A DNA stretch of 55,704 bases from JAKOQB01 sp036824465 (GTDB lineage Bacteria; Pseudomonadota; Gammaproteobacteria; Burkholderiales; Burkholderiaceae_F), in the NCBI GenBank assembly GCA_036824465.1, contig DAITAC010000013.1, forward strand, positions 1 through 55,704, in the 5' to 3' direction. Position numbers and translations under genes: made by a program. Numbering within the stretch: the stretch's first letter is position 1; the number at the start of each line of letters is the position of its first letter. Below, in pieces: positions 35,442 through 44,504 of this stretch. Below the pieces are notes generated by a model that saw only the letters and a list, made by a program, of their open reading frames with translations, searched no databases and had not been told where the DNA came from.

Positions 35442-35903
35442 ATGAAGACCACACTGGCACTTGGTCTGGTACTTGGGATCGTGACCGCGACTGCGCATGC
35501 GCAGTCATCGAACGAGCCTCCAAACGACGCCTACCGGCGCGCCTACCAGGAGGGTTACCAGCAAGGTTTTCGTGACGGCCTGGCGCAAGCGGCCAAGGCG
35601 GCAGAGGAGGCGCAGCGTTCAAGCCCGCGTCCGCTCGCCTGCCGTCGCATCATCGTGCTCAACGCGCGCTATGGCGCCGACAGCAAGCAATGTGATGCGA
35701 CGCGCGCGATCGCTGCGCAGGCCAACGGCCGCAGCTCCGCCTCGGTGCGGGCGAACAACAGTCTGTGCGGCGATCCTTCGCCCGGCAAAGGCAAAGACCT
35801 GACGATCGACTACGGCTGCGGGGATCCCGGTTTCTGCGGACGTGAAATCCGGAATGCATCTGCCGCGGAGAATCGAAACACCACGCTGACGTGTCCGCCT
35901 TGA
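35442..35903 (+). CDS. small exported protein of unknown function
   Basis: A 153-residue protein with a good Sec signal peptide (MKTTLALGLVLGIVTATAHA), so periplasmic or secreted. The mature part begins with an amphipathic helix rich in Tyr, Gln and Arg (YRRAYQEGYQQGFRDGLAQ), followed by RRIIVLNARYGAD. The last 90 residues contain six Cys (for example CGDPGFCGREI), so disulfide bonds are likely. I do not recognise a family. It lies 21 bases after the regulator gene. Confidence 0.7.
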   Translation: MKTTLALGLVLGIVTATAHAQSSNEPPNDAYRRAYQEGYQQGFRDGLAQAAKAAEEAQRSSPRPLACRRIIVLNARYGADSKQCDATRAIAAQANGRSSASVRANNSLCGDPSPGKGKDLTIDYGCGDPGFCGREIRNASAAENRNTTLTCPP

Positions 35904-35925
35904 TACGGCAGGCAATTTCCTTGCA

Positions 35926-37008
35926 TTGAGCGGGCGCATCGATTCCACCCAGCCTTCATTCCGCGCGCACCTCGACGCGGTGATCGGCGCGTTTCGCGAC
36001 CAGGCGCGCTGGTGCGGCGAGCTTGGCGCACCCTTCACGCAGCAATTGTTGAGGGCGGCTCTTGCCGATCTGGAATCCGACGGCTGGCTGGCGCAGCGCA
36101 TCGGCCACTGGCCCTGCAATCCGGTCGCAGACACGTTGCCGTTGCGTGTCGCCGGCGCACTGCACGCGCTGGTGCTCATGCAGCAGGCGCCGCCACTGGC
36201 GCAACAGTATCCGCCACACGCACTGACGGATGCCGGCTCGCTCTGGGCGACGGCCGTCGCGGCGTTGCAGGCGAACTCCGCGCTGCTCGATGACTACCTG
36301 GCGGCCGTTCCCCCGACCAACGAGATCGGCCGCTCGACTCTGCTGTACGCGGGATTCTGCGACCTCGTTGCGCGCCATCCGTTGCCGCTGCGGCTTCTGG
36401 AGATCGGCGCGAGCGCAGGCCTGAACACGCAGTGGGACCGCTATCGCTACCGGCTTGGCGACGTGGTGCGCGGTGATGTCGCAACCCCGGTTGAAATCCA
36501 GTGCGACTGGTCCGGTGCACTGCCACCGGACGTGAAGATCGACGTGCGCGAGCGGTGCGGCTGCGACCTTGCGCCAATCGATCTCACCGACCCGGCGCAG
36601 CGGCAGCGATTGCGTTCCTACGTTTGGCCCGATCAGCCGCAACGCCTCGGACGCCTTGATGCGGCAATCGAACTTGCGCTGCGCACGGGGCCGGCCCGAG
36701 TCGATGCCGCCGATGCCGCGACGTGGTTGCCGGCGCAACTGGCGCAGGCCTCGACAGGAATCACCACCGTGGTCTATCACACGATTGTCTGGATGTACCT
36801 GCCGCACAGCATGCGGGACGCGGTGCAACCGGCCCTGTATGAGGCCGGCCAGCGCGCGAACGGAGTCAACCCGCTCGCGTGGTTGCGATTCGAATTCCCT
36901 GCCAAAGAACGCCCGGCGCAGCTCACGCTCACCGAATGGCCAGGTGGCCTGACGCGGACGCTGGCGCAAGCGCATCCGCACGGAGCCTGGGTCGAATGGT
37001 GCGCGTAG
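35926..37008 (+). CDS. DUF2332 family protein
   Basis: A 360-residue protein of the DUF2332 family. The landmark is LLEIGASAGLNTQWDRYRY near residue 155, which resembles a SAM-methyltransferase motif I (E-I-G-A-S-A-G). Other family parts are NEIGRSTLLYAGF near 130 and VVYHTIVWMYLPHSMRD near 282. The fold is probably Rossmann-like, but no reaction is known. Start: TTG 35926 gives MSGRIDSTQP; no ATG suits better. It is convergent with the glycosyltransferase gene (12-base gap). Confidence 0.85.
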   Translation: MSGRIDSTQPSFRAHLDAVIGAFRDQARWCGELGAPFTQQLLRAALADLESDGWLAQRIGHWPCNPVADTLPLRVAGALHALVLMQQAPPLAQQYPPHALTDAGSLWATAVAALQANSALLDDYLAAVPPTNEIGRSTLLYAGFCDLVARHPLPLRLLEIGASAGLNTQWDRYRYRLGDVVRGDVATPVEIQCDWSGALPPDVKIDVRERCGCDLAPIDLTDPAQRQRLRSYVWPDQPQRLGRLDAAIELALRTGPARVDAADAATWLPAQLAQASTGITTVVYHTIVWMYLPHSMRDAVQPALYEAGQRANGVNPLAWLRFEFPAKERPAQLTLTEWPGGLTRTLAQAHPHGAWVEWCA

Positions 37009-37020
37009 CGCAACGTCGCT

Positions 37021-38802
37021 TCAGAAGTGCACGCCGAAGTTCAGAAACACCGGCTGTATCCCCAGCAGCGCCAGTCCGCCCAAACCCAACCCGGCGAACA
37101 TCAGCATTGCAGGCAAGTGAATCAGCTTGCGCAGCCACGGTTGATCCCAGGCGACGTGATGCAGCACCGGGTGCAGTAGATACGCGAGCGCAAGTCCGAG
37201 AAACGATACCTGCGCCATCTTCACGGCGACCCCGATGAAGAACAGGCCAACCGCGATCTCGAAGGATTGCACGAGCGGATGATCGGGGTGGCTGCGGACC
37301 AGAAACTGCTTCGTCGCAGCGCCCAGTCCCTGCAACGGCGCGAACCCGGATGCAAGCGTGCCAGCCGGCAAGCCAATGCGCGCGCGCTCAGCGGTGACGT
37401 GAAACACCGCCTGGCGCGTGATCGAAAAACACAGCACGCCGAGGCACGACAGCGGACCGAGCGCGCCGTACACCGCCACACTGCGGCTGATGAATGACAG
37501 CAGCCGGCGCGGTGTGCGTGCCATTGAAATCATGAAGCAAAGGATCGGCGCGACCAGCGCCAGCACTGTGATGGCGTAGAAGTCATGCCCGCTGACCGCA
37601 CCGAAGCGGGCGTCCAATGCGATGACTGGCACGGCGAACTCGGCAGTGCCAAGCGCGATCGTCAGCGGCTGCACGTGGCCGAACAGCGCGGGCAGCACGA
37701 CATTCACATCGAGCACGAAGGCGAAGAAGAACAGCGACAGCGGCAGCCCCAGCGTCGGAAACAGGATGTCCATCTTCTCCACCCATGAGATGCGGCGCGA
37801 GCGCAGCAGGCCGAAGGCCATGCGATACAGGAACTCGCAGGTGCCGCGCGTCCATTTCATGTGGCGGACGCGAAACGCGCGCATGTCGGGCGGGAAATTC
37901 TCGTGGCAGACGACATCTTCGGCGAACAGGCCGCGCCAGCCGTGTTCGCGCAGGCGCAGCGCGTAGGCGAGATCCTCGCTGACCAGATGCGGAAAGCCGC
38001 CGACCTGCTCCCAGCAGTCCCGTCGCAGCAGCGCGCCGTGACCGAGCAGCATCACGAAGCCGAAGCGGTTGCGCAGTGGGTGATACCAGCGCCAGTGAAT
38101 GTCGATGCCGACGCCGAGTGCGCGCGCCAGTGGGCTCTTGTCCTTCGGATTACCGACATGGTTGGCCTGCACGAAGCCAATGCGCTCATCGGCGAGCAGG
38201 CGCGGCACCAGGCGCGACAGAAAGTCGCGCGGCAGGATTTCGTCGGCATCGACCAGCGCGAACAGCGGCTCATCGGTGGCCGCCTGCACCAGGCCGTGGT
38301 TGATGTTGCCGGCCTTGAAGCCGCGGCGATCGGGTCGGCGCACGACGATCACGCGCTCTGCGTAGCGAAGCGCAAATAGATCGATCCGCAGCTTCAGTTC
38401 GGCATCGCTGCTGTCGTCAAGGATGTAGACCCTGAAGTTGGCATAGTCCTGCGCCAGGCAGGATTCGACGCTCTTTTCGTCGAAGTCGTTGCAGGTCGTG
38501 TACAGCAGTGCCACCGCCGGCGGCGGCAGTGGCAATGCGCCGTTGACCTCGTAACGTGATCGGTGCCCTCGCCGATAAACCAGCGCGTAGCCGATCACCG
38601 CCACGTTGTAGAACGCATACAGCCACGCGACGTATGTGAACGCGATGAAGAACAGCAGCGCCGCAGTGGCGGGCCAGGTAATGGCCAGATCCATCAGGCT
38701 CCACAGGCGGCCGTGGAACCAGGCGATCGACGCCAGCCACATGCCAAGCACAGTCAGATAGAAGCTCGGCGATGGCCGGTGCGGGTTGCTGAGCGAACGC
38801 AT
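37021..38802 (-). CDS. membrane glycosyltransferase family 2 (polysaccharide synthase-like)
   Basis: A 593-residue inner-membrane processive-type glycosyltransferase. Two or three N-terminal helices (residues about 18-75) precede the cytosolic GT-A domain with YILDDSSDAEL near 145, ALVDADEILP near 200, a QANHVGNP loop, EDLAYALRLREHGWRG near 285 and the RHMKWTRGTCEF acceptor motif near 325. Several C-terminal helices follow. The layout is like BcsA/PgaC/NdvC-type synthases, though no PilZ domain is seen. ATG 38802 has GGAG 6 bases upstream; the ATG at 38808 touches that site. It follows the TPR-barrel gene with 2 bases between, so both act in one pathway. The sugar made is unknown. Confidence 0.86.
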   Translation of the reverse strand: MRSLSNPHRPSPSFYLTVLGMWLASIAWFHGRLWSLMDLAITWPATAALLFFIAFTYVAWLYAFYNVAVIGYALVYRRGHRSRYEVNGALPLPPPAVALLYTTCNDFDEKSVESCLAQDYANFRVYILDDSSDAELKLRIDLFALRYAERVIVVRRPDRRGFKAGNINHGLVQAATDEPLFALVDADEILPRDFLSRLVPRLLADERIGFVQANHVGNPKDKSPLARALGVGIDIHWRWYHPLRNRFGFVMLLGHGALLRRDCWEQVGGFPHLVSEDLAYALRLREHGWRGLFAEDVVCHENFPPDMRAFRVRHMKWTRGTCEFLYRMAFGLLRSRRISWVEKMDILFPTLGLPLSLFFFAFVLDVNVVLPALFGHVQPLTIALGTAEFAVPVIALDARFGAVSGHDFYAITVLALVAPILCFMISMARTPRRLLSFISRSVAVYGALGPLSCLGVLCFSITRQAVFHVTAERARIGLPAGTLASGFAPLQGLGAATKQFLVRSHPDHPLVQSFEIAVGLFFIGVAVKMAQVSFLGLALAYLLHPVLHHVAWDQPWLRKLIHLPAMLMFAGLGLGGLALLGIQPVFLNFGVHF

Positions 38803-38804
38803 GG

Positions 38805-40067
38805 TCATCTCCAGTTGAATGAGGTGCCGAGCGAAAGCACGGTGATGGCGTCGCCGCCCTTCACGCTTTCGCGACGGGTCAGCAGTTGCAGCCGCAGCCA
38901 CGGCAGCAGTTGGTAAGAAGCTCGGACAAAGCCCTCGCGTACGTCGCGGTCAATGCCTTCGGCGTGGGCACGACCGCCCGCCATGCCGGCACCGACCTCC
39001 CAGCCGTTGCGGAAGTCGTAATTCGTCGCCATCAGCAGGCGCCACTCGGTGCCGCCCGGCAGGCCGTTGCGCGAGTAGAAGAAGATCGGCTCGAAACGCC
39101 AGTTGTCGGCCAGTGGAATTGCGCCGCCGACGTGGGCGAGCCACTCGGCGCGATCGTCGCTGCGCGGGCCGCGCCAGCCGCCAAGCTTCAGTTCGTAGCC
39201 GCGCTCGAGATAGAAGGAATGCTCGATGCGATAAATGCGCTGGTCGACGCCGTCGGGGTAGTTGCGCGTACCGAACTCGAGCAGAGTTCCGTAACGCTCG
39301 CGCCACCTCAGGTACCCGCCGATCGACTTGAGCGCGGCGCTGCGGTCGCTGCGCGCGAGCGCGGCGTTGTCGCGCGACAGGCCATCGTCGTAGCGCGCGA
39401 ACAGACGCATCTGTTCGTCGGGCCACACCGCAAGTTCTGCGAAGCGCAGGCCGGTTTCGCTGATTCCTCCGGGCAGTTCGGTGCGGCCGAACCACAGGCT
39501 CGCTTCATAACGGGGCGCGCTGGCGGCAAGCCTGGCGCGTGCCTGACCGAGTCCGTCCTTCGCGCCAGCATCATCAGGTGCCTGCGCAAGCAGGCGCTCG
39601 AAGCGCGCGGCCGCCCCCGCCGCATTGCCGCGCCACAACTCGGTGAACGCGGCGCCGCGCTGCGCATCGACGTTTTCCGGTGCGCGTGTCAAAGCGCGTT
39701 CGAACTGAGCCGCCGCCTCCGTGTACTGGCCGGCCCACGCATGCGCGTGGCCAAGCCCCACCAACGCGCCGAGGTGATCGGGCTGGCGCGCCAGTGCGGC
39801 GCGGAAATCGGCTTGCGCCGCGGCGTACTTCTTCTGGAACGCGCGCGTGTTTCCGCGCCCGACCAGCGCGCCGACGTGATCGATGCTCGCGTCGATGATT
39901 CGGCTGTAGGCTGCCTCCGCTCCGATGAAATCGCCGCGCATGCTCTGTCGCTCAGCTGCGGCCATTTCCGCGGCGACGTCCACCGCCGGCGCCTGCGCGC
40001 GCGCGCCGTCGAGCGGCGCGGCAAGGAAGGTCGCGCCAATGAGAATTGCAGTCAGTGCTGTTCGCAT
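38805..40067 (-). CDS. TPR protein with C-terminal outer-membrane beta-barrel (YaiO/PgaA-like)
   Basis: A 420-residue protein. Order: signal peptide (MRTALTAILIGATFLAAPLDGARA), about four tetratricopeptide repeats (residues 30-170, with AEAAYSRIIDASIDHVGAL and the AWAGQYTEAAAQFERAL unit), then a beta-barrel of the YaiO family from about 185 with alternating strands (FYLERGYELKLGGWRGP, WRFEPIFFYSRNGL). TPR plus barrel is the architecture of exopolysaccharide exporters such as PgaA, BcsC and AlgK/AlgE. Directly upstream of the glycosyltransferase gene, it should be its outer-membrane partner. The chain ends NWR, not the usual aromatic, so assembly by BAM is not certain. Confidence 0.84.
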   Translation of the reverse strand: MRTALTAILIGATFLAAPLDGARAQAPAVDVAAEMAAAERQSMRGDFIGAEAAYSRIIDASIDHVGALVGRGNTRAFQKKYAAAQADFRAALARQPDHLGALVGLGHAHAWAGQYTEAAAQFERALTRAPENVDAQRGAAFTELWRGNAAGAAARFERLLAQAPDDAGAKDGLGQARARLAASAPRYEASLWFGRTELPGGISETGLRFAELAVWPDEQMRLFARYDDGLSRDNAALARSDRSAALKSIGGYLRWRERYGTLLEFGTRNYPDGVDQRIYRIEHSFYLERGYELKLGGWRGPRSDDRAEWLAHVGGAIPLADNWRFEPIFFYSRNGLPGGTEWRLLMATNYDFRNGWEVGAGMAGGRAHAEGIDRDVREGFVRASYQLLPWLRLQLLTRRESVKGGDAITVLSLGTSFNWR

Positions 40068-40367
40068 GCGCCACTCCAGTGGACTTTCGTGGGGTCAGTC
40101 GGGAAGAGCCGCCCAATGCAGACTGAGCAAGCGCCGGACCTATCGCGGTAATCCGCGATGAGCGTCTTGAAAACAACGGGTTAGCGCAGCGAACGAGCGG
40201 CGGAGTGGGTGAATTCACCCGCTAGTGCGCGAGATTCCCCGCACGAGCGGGGCTTGCCAGTGCCGTGCGCGACGCTTCAGCGATGCTCAGCGGACATAGC
40301 GCAGACCTCGCGTAGGCTTCACTCGAGCCGACCACGAAACTGCGCTGCGCGCAGCGAGACCGAAACG
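40068..40367. other. divergent intergenic region with palindromes
   Basis: 300 bases between the TPR-barrel gene (leftward) and the TerB-like gene (rightward). It contains a perfect 14-base palindrome GGGTGAATTCACCC near 40207-40220 and, about 15 bases on, the hairpin CCCCGC-ACGA-GCGGGG. These could be operators or a terminator of an unseen short transcript. An open frame begins at GTG 40209 and joins the TerB-like gene, but it reads through the hairpin and looks like non-coding sequence. Confidence 0.5.
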
Positions 40368-40835
40368 ATGCTGAAGACCATTCGCGTTTTCTTTGAACAG
40401 AGAATTGCCGGCACGGCGGCAGCGACTCCGCGACACTCACTTGAACTGGCCACCGCCGCGCTGTTGATCGAAGTCGTCCGCAGCGATCGCGACACTCAAC
40501 CGGCAGAGCGCGACGCGGTGCTGCGCGCGGTGCACGAGAAGTTCGGGCTCAGCGGTGCCGAAGCCGACGAGTTGCTGCGGCTGGCTGAAGACGAGGTCCG
40601 GCAGGCGAGCGGCTACTACCAGTTCACATCGTTGATCAATGCGCAGTTCACGCAGGAACAGAAGCAGCGCGTGATCGAATTGATGTGGCGCGTTGCCTAT
40701 GCCGATGACGTGCTATCGGCACATGAACTACACCTGATGCGCAAGATCGCCGGACTGCTGCACGTGCCGGACAGCGCTTACATTGCGGCGAAGCTGCGGG
40801 CGAAGGAGGAGGCTGAACGCACGCGTCCGCGCTAA
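40368..40835 (+). CDS. TerB-like (tellurite-resistance family) protein
   Basis: A 155-residue all-helical protein of the TerB/DjlA-N type (COG4103-like). It has the acidic helix LELATAALLIEVVRSDRD near residue 26, ERDAVLRAVHEKFGLSG near 47, and RVAYADDVLSAHELHLMRKI near 109, where the Asp/Glu cluster could bind metal, as TerB does with calcium. Function is not known and resistance is not implied by the name. ATG 40368 (MLKTIRVFF) is chosen because similarity begins there. It is convergent with aidB, 15 bases apart. Confidence 0.82.
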   Translation: MLKTIRVFFEQRIAGTAAATPRHSLELATAALLIEVVRSDRDTQPAERDAVLRAVHEKFGLSGAEADELLRLAEDEVRQASGYYQFTSLINAQFTQEQKQRVIELMWRVAYADDVLSAHELHLMRKIAGLLHVPDSAYIAAKLRAKEEAERTRPR

Positions 40836-40850
40836 CGGCAGGGGTTGTGT

Positions 40851-42503
40851 TCAGTGCGGCTGCGCGCGGGCAATGATGGCATCCAGATCGCAGCCGGCGG
40901 CGAGCGCGCCAAACACATCGGCTGCGTCGTCGAGCCGCGATGCGCAGAACGCTTCGAACACCGTGTCGGTCGCATGCTGGCGCAGCAGTGCGGCCTGGAG
41001 CACCAGCGCCGTGTCGCGCGACAGCCGGCGCGCCTGCGCTTCCTCGGTCGCACCGTCCAGCGATGCAACGACCTGTGCGATCGCCCGGTCGAGCAGTCGA
41101 TGCGCGCCGCGCACGGGACCGAGTTCCTTCGCCAATGCATCGGCGACCGGCCCACTGCGCAGCGCGCGCAGCAGATCGAGCGCAATGATGTTGCCGGCCC
41201 CTTCCCAGATCGAGTTCACCGGCATCTCGCGATAGATGCGCGCCATCACGCCTTCGCCCTGCTCTTCGACATAGCCGTTGCCGCCCAGGCACTCCATCGC
41301 CTCCTGCGCGAAATGGCTGCCGCGCTTGCAGATCCAGAACTTGGCGATCGGCGTCAGCACGCGGCGGATCTGCGCCTCGTGGCCGTCAGGATCGAGCCCG
41401 TGTTCGCTGCGGTCGACCGCGCGCGCCAGCCGCAGTGCGAGCGCGGTGGCGGCCTCGGCCTCGAGCGCAAGATCGGCGAGCACGTTCTTCATCATCGGCT
41501 GCTCGACCAGGCGCTTGCCAAACGCCTGTCGCTCGCCGCAGTGATGCAGCGCCAGCGCCAGCGCCTGCCGCATCAACCCGGCGGTGCCAAGCGCGCAATC
41601 GAGCCGTGTCATCGCCCCCATCGCGAGGATCTGCGGCACACCGCGACCTTCCTCACCGACCAGCCAGGCCATTGCACCCTCGAACTCGACCTCGGAACTT
41701 GCATTGGCCTGATTGCCAAGCTTGTGCTTGAGCCGCTCGATGCGCATTGCGTTGACAGTGCCGCCCGGCAACCAGCGCGGCAGCAGGAAGCACGACAGCG
41801 CCTCGCCCGCATACGCGAGCACCAGAAACGCATCGCACATCGGCGCCGACAGGAACCACTTGTGCCCGGTGATGCGATAGCGTCGGCCCCAGGCATCGTC
41901 GCCGTCGAACTCGGCGCGCGTGGTGTTGGCGCGCACGTCCGAGCCGCCCTGCTTTTCGGTCATGCCCATGCCGAGCGTGACGGCACGCTTCTCGCCAAAC
42001 GGCACGAAGCGCTCGTCGTATTCAGTGGCGGCGACCTTCGGCCCCCAAACGGCATGCAGCATCGGATTGGCGCGCAGCGCCGGCGTGACCGCGTAGGTCA
42101 TCGACACCGGGCACATCACCGACGGCTCCAGCCCCGTGAACAGCAGGAACGCGGCCGCGCGTTCGACATGGCTGCCGGAGCCCTCGACCCAGGGCGAACC
42201 GTGCAGCCGGTGCCGCAGCGCTGCAGACATCAACGCGTGATAACTCGGATGGAATTCGACCTGATCGACACGGCGCCCGAAGCGGTCGTAGCTCTTCAGT
42301 TGCGGAGCAAATGCATTCGCCAGCCGTGCATGCGTCTGCATTGCCGCCGAGCCCAACTCGGCACCGAGGGCGACAAACCGCCGCTCGTCAAAGCCCGGGT
42401 GATTGAAGCGCAGCGCATCGCGCAATGCGCGGTTGCCGCTGTACAAATTGACGTCGACCAGCGGCGTGCTTTGATTGAAGACTTCGTGGGTCGCGAGGGT
42501 CAT
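40851..42503 (-). CDS. aidB: AidB-type acyl-CoA dehydrogenase (alkylation response)
   Basis: A 550-residue flavoprotein like E. coli AidB (541 residues), which binds FAD and DNA, is induced by alkylation stress and has weak isovaleryl-CoA dehydrogenase activity. Specific AidB elements include the N-terminal EVFNQSTPLVDVNLYSG, then GMGMTEKQGGSDVRANTT near residue 180, the ACAD-like KWFLSAPM and MECLGGNGYVEEQ near 425. ATG 42503 has an AGGAGG site 7 bases upstream, so the 11 extra residues of the longer frame are excluded. No ada or alkB gene is nearby. Confidence 0.9.
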   Translation of the reverse strand: MTLATHEVFNQSTPLVDVNLYSGNRALRDALRFNHPGFDERRFVALGAELGSAAMQTHARLANAFAPQLKSYDRFGRRVDQVEFHPSYHALMSAALRHRLHGSPWVEGSGSHVERAAAFLLFTGLEPSVMCPVSMTYAVTPALRANPMLHAVWGPKVAATEYDERFVPFGEKRAVTLGMGMTEKQGGSDVRANTTRAEFDGDDAWGRRYRITGHKWFLSAPMCDAFLVLAYAGEALSCFLLPRWLPGGTVNAMRIERLKHKLGNQANASSEVEFEGAMAWLVGEEGRGVPQILAMGAMTRLDCALGTAGLMRQALALALHHCGERQAFGKRLVEQPMMKNVLADLALEAEAATALALRLARAVDRSEHGLDPDGHEAQIRRVLTPIAKFWICKRGSHFAQEAMECLGGNGYVEEQGEGVMARIYREMPVNSIWEGAGNIIALDLLRALRSGPVADALAKELGPVRGAHRLLDRAIAQVVASLDGATEEAQARRLSRDTALVLQAALLRQHATDTVFEAFCASRLDDAADVFGALAAGCDLDAIIARAQPH

Positions 42504-42596
42504 CCAAGTGCCTCCTGCCGCTGCCGGCGAATGCAACCGATGCGCAGCTAGTTTAGGTCGGCGCGCATGAAACTGGCTGCAACGATTTGCGATTCG

Positions 42597-44426
42597 TCAG
42601 CTTGCCGGCTGCAAAACCACCGCAAGAAGCTGGGCGCCGTAGCGCTCGAGTTTCTTCTCTCCAATGCCGGAGATCGACCGCAACTCCCCAAGCGACCGTG
42701 GCTGCCTGTGCGCGATCGCCTGCAGCGTGTCGTCGTGGAACACGACATAGGCCGGCACGCCGTGCTCCCGGGCGATCTGCGCCCGCCAGGCGCGAAGCTT
42801 CTCAAACCGCGCACCATCGGCCGAGGACAGTTCAGTGGTGGCGGTGGCTTTCGTCTTCTTCGGCTTGCGACCCGCGGCGGCGACATGCTGGCGCAGTTCA
42901 ATCCGCTGTTCACCCTTGAGCACCGCGCGGCTCGCGTCGGTCAGGCACAGTACGTTGAAGCGCGCGTAGTCGACATCGACCAGATGCTGCGCCACCAGTT
43001 GCCTCAAAAGCAAACGCCACTCGGCTTCCGACACTTCGGCGCCAATCCCGAAGGTGCTCAGCTTCTCGTGGCCGAATTTGCGCGTCTTCTCGGTTTGCTT
43101 GCCGCGCAGCACGTCGATGATGTGGGTCGCAGCGAAACCGAAACCGCCGGCTTGCTGGCAGCGGTAGATGCATGACAGCAGCTTGCGCGCGTCTTCGGTC
43201 GCGTCGCGCCGCACGGGCGGCTCAAGACAGTTGTCGCACGCATTCTGGTGAACCGCGCACGGCTGGCTCGCTTCGCCGAAATACGCGAGCAGGCGCACGC
43301 GGCGGCAATCGGCCGCCTCGGCCAGGCCCAGCATGCTGTCGAGCTTGGCGGTGGACAGGCGCTTGTATTGATCGGCAGCCTCGGAGAGTTCGATCAGGCG
43401 CCGTTGCTGCACCACGTCCTGCAGGCCGTAGGTCATCCACGCGTCGGCCGGCAACCCATCGCGCCCGGCGCGGCCGGTTTCCTGAAAGTAGCCCTCGATG
43501 CTCTTCGGCATGTCCAGATGCGCGACGAAGCGCACGTCGGACTTGTCGATGCCCATGCCGAAGGCGATGGTTGCGACGATCACCTGTCCGCCCCGCTCCA
43601 TGAAGCGGCGCTGATGCGCGCTGCGCGTGGCAGCGTCCATTCCGGCGTGATAGGCAAGCGCGGTGATGCCGTGGTCTTGCAGAAACGCTGCAACTTCCTC
43701 GACCGTGTTGCGCGCCAGGCAGTAGACAATGCCGGCCTCACCTGCATGCTCGTCGCGGATGAAGCGCAGCAACTGCTCGCGCGGCTCGCGTTTTTCGACG
43801 ATGCGATAGCGGATGTTCGGCCGGTCGAAGCTGGCGACGAATTCGTGCGCGTCGACCAGCAGCCGGTCAACGATCTCGCGTCGAGTCGGCACGTCCGCCG
43901 TGGCGGTCAACGCGATCCGCGGCACCTGCGGCCAGCGCTCGCGCAGGAGCGCGAGCTGGCCATATTCGGGGCGGAAATCATGGCCCCACTGCGAAACGCA
44001 GTGCGCTTCATCAATCGCGAACAGCGCGAGCGTGCATTCATCGAGCAGCCGCAGGCAGCGCTCGGTCAGCAGCCGTTCGGGGGCGATGTAGACGAGGTCG
44101 AGTTCGGCGCGCTTCATCTTCGATTCGACCGCGGCCGCGTCGCGCGCCGACAGGGTCGAGTTCAGAAACGCGGCACGCACGCCGGCCTCCTCCAGCGCTG
44201 CCACCTGGTCCTGCATCAGCGCGATCAGCGGCGAAATCACAATTGCGACACCGCCGCGGATGAGCGCGGGGATCTGGTACGTCAACGACTTGCCCCCGCC
44301 CGTGGGCATCAGCACCAGAGCATCGCCGCCCGCGATCACGTGTTCGATCACCTCGCGCTGGAAGCCGCGAAACGAGTCGTAGCCGAAGACCGACTTGAGA
44401 ATGTGCGATGGATTGCGGATTGGCAT
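42597..44426 (-). CDS. recQ: ATP-dependent DNA helicase RecQ
   Basis: A 609-residue RecQ helicase that unwinds DNA 3' to 5' in recombination and repair; the length matches E. coli RecQ. It has Walker A in MPTGGGKSLTYQIPAL near residue 45, the DEAH box (FAIDEAHCVSQWGHDFRPEY) near 140, the motif V/VI region QETGRAGRDGLPADAW near 320, zinc-ligand cysteines (CDNC) near 390, a winged helix, and an HRDC domain from about 525 (LRAWRAQIAREHGVPAYVVF). ATG 44426 (MPIRNPSHILKSVFGY) is the natural start; the open frame continues upstream but that part is antisense to another gene. Confidence 0.95.
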   Translation of the reverse strand: MPIRNPSHILKSVFGYDSFRGFQREVIEHVIAGGDALVLMPTGGGKSLTYQIPALIRGGVAIVISPLIALMQDQVAALEEAGVRAAFLNSTLSARDAAAVESKMKRAELDLVYIAPERLLTERCLRLLDECTLALFAIDEAHCVSQWGHDFRPEYGQLALLRERWPQVPRIALTATADVPTRREIVDRLLVDAHEFVASFDRPNIRYRIVEKREPREQLLRFIRDEHAGEAGIVYCLARNTVEEVAAFLQDHGITALAYHAGMDAATRSAHQRRFMERGGQVIVATIAFGMGIDKSDVRFVAHLDMPKSIEGYFQETGRAGRDGLPADAWMTYGLQDVVQQRRLIELSEAADQYKRLSTAKLDSMLGLAEAADCRRVRLLAYFGEASQPCAVHQNACDNCLEPPVRRDATEDARKLLSCIYRCQQAGGFGFAATHIIDVLRGKQTEKTRKFGHEKLSTFGIGAEVSEAEWRLLLRQLVAQHLVDVDYARFNVLCLTDASRAVLKGEQRIELRQHVAAAGRKPKKTKATATTELSSADGARFEKLRAWRAQIAREHGVPAYVVFHDDTLQAIAHRQPRSLGELRSISGIGEKKLERYGAQLLAVVLQPAS

Positions 44427-44504
44427 GGCTGGAGCGTAGCAACCGCGGGTGAACGCAACGATGGTCCCGCGTAGCATTTCGCCATCGTTATCGCCGAGAC
44501 AAAC

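Noticed and set aside
40209..40367. N-terminal extension of the TerB-like protein
   Set aside because: It reads through a hairpin and has low-complexity composition; similarity begins at MLKTIRVFF.
40845..42551. 568-residue open frame on the plus strand
   Set aside because: Exact antisense of aidB, with Arg/His/Gln-rich composition.
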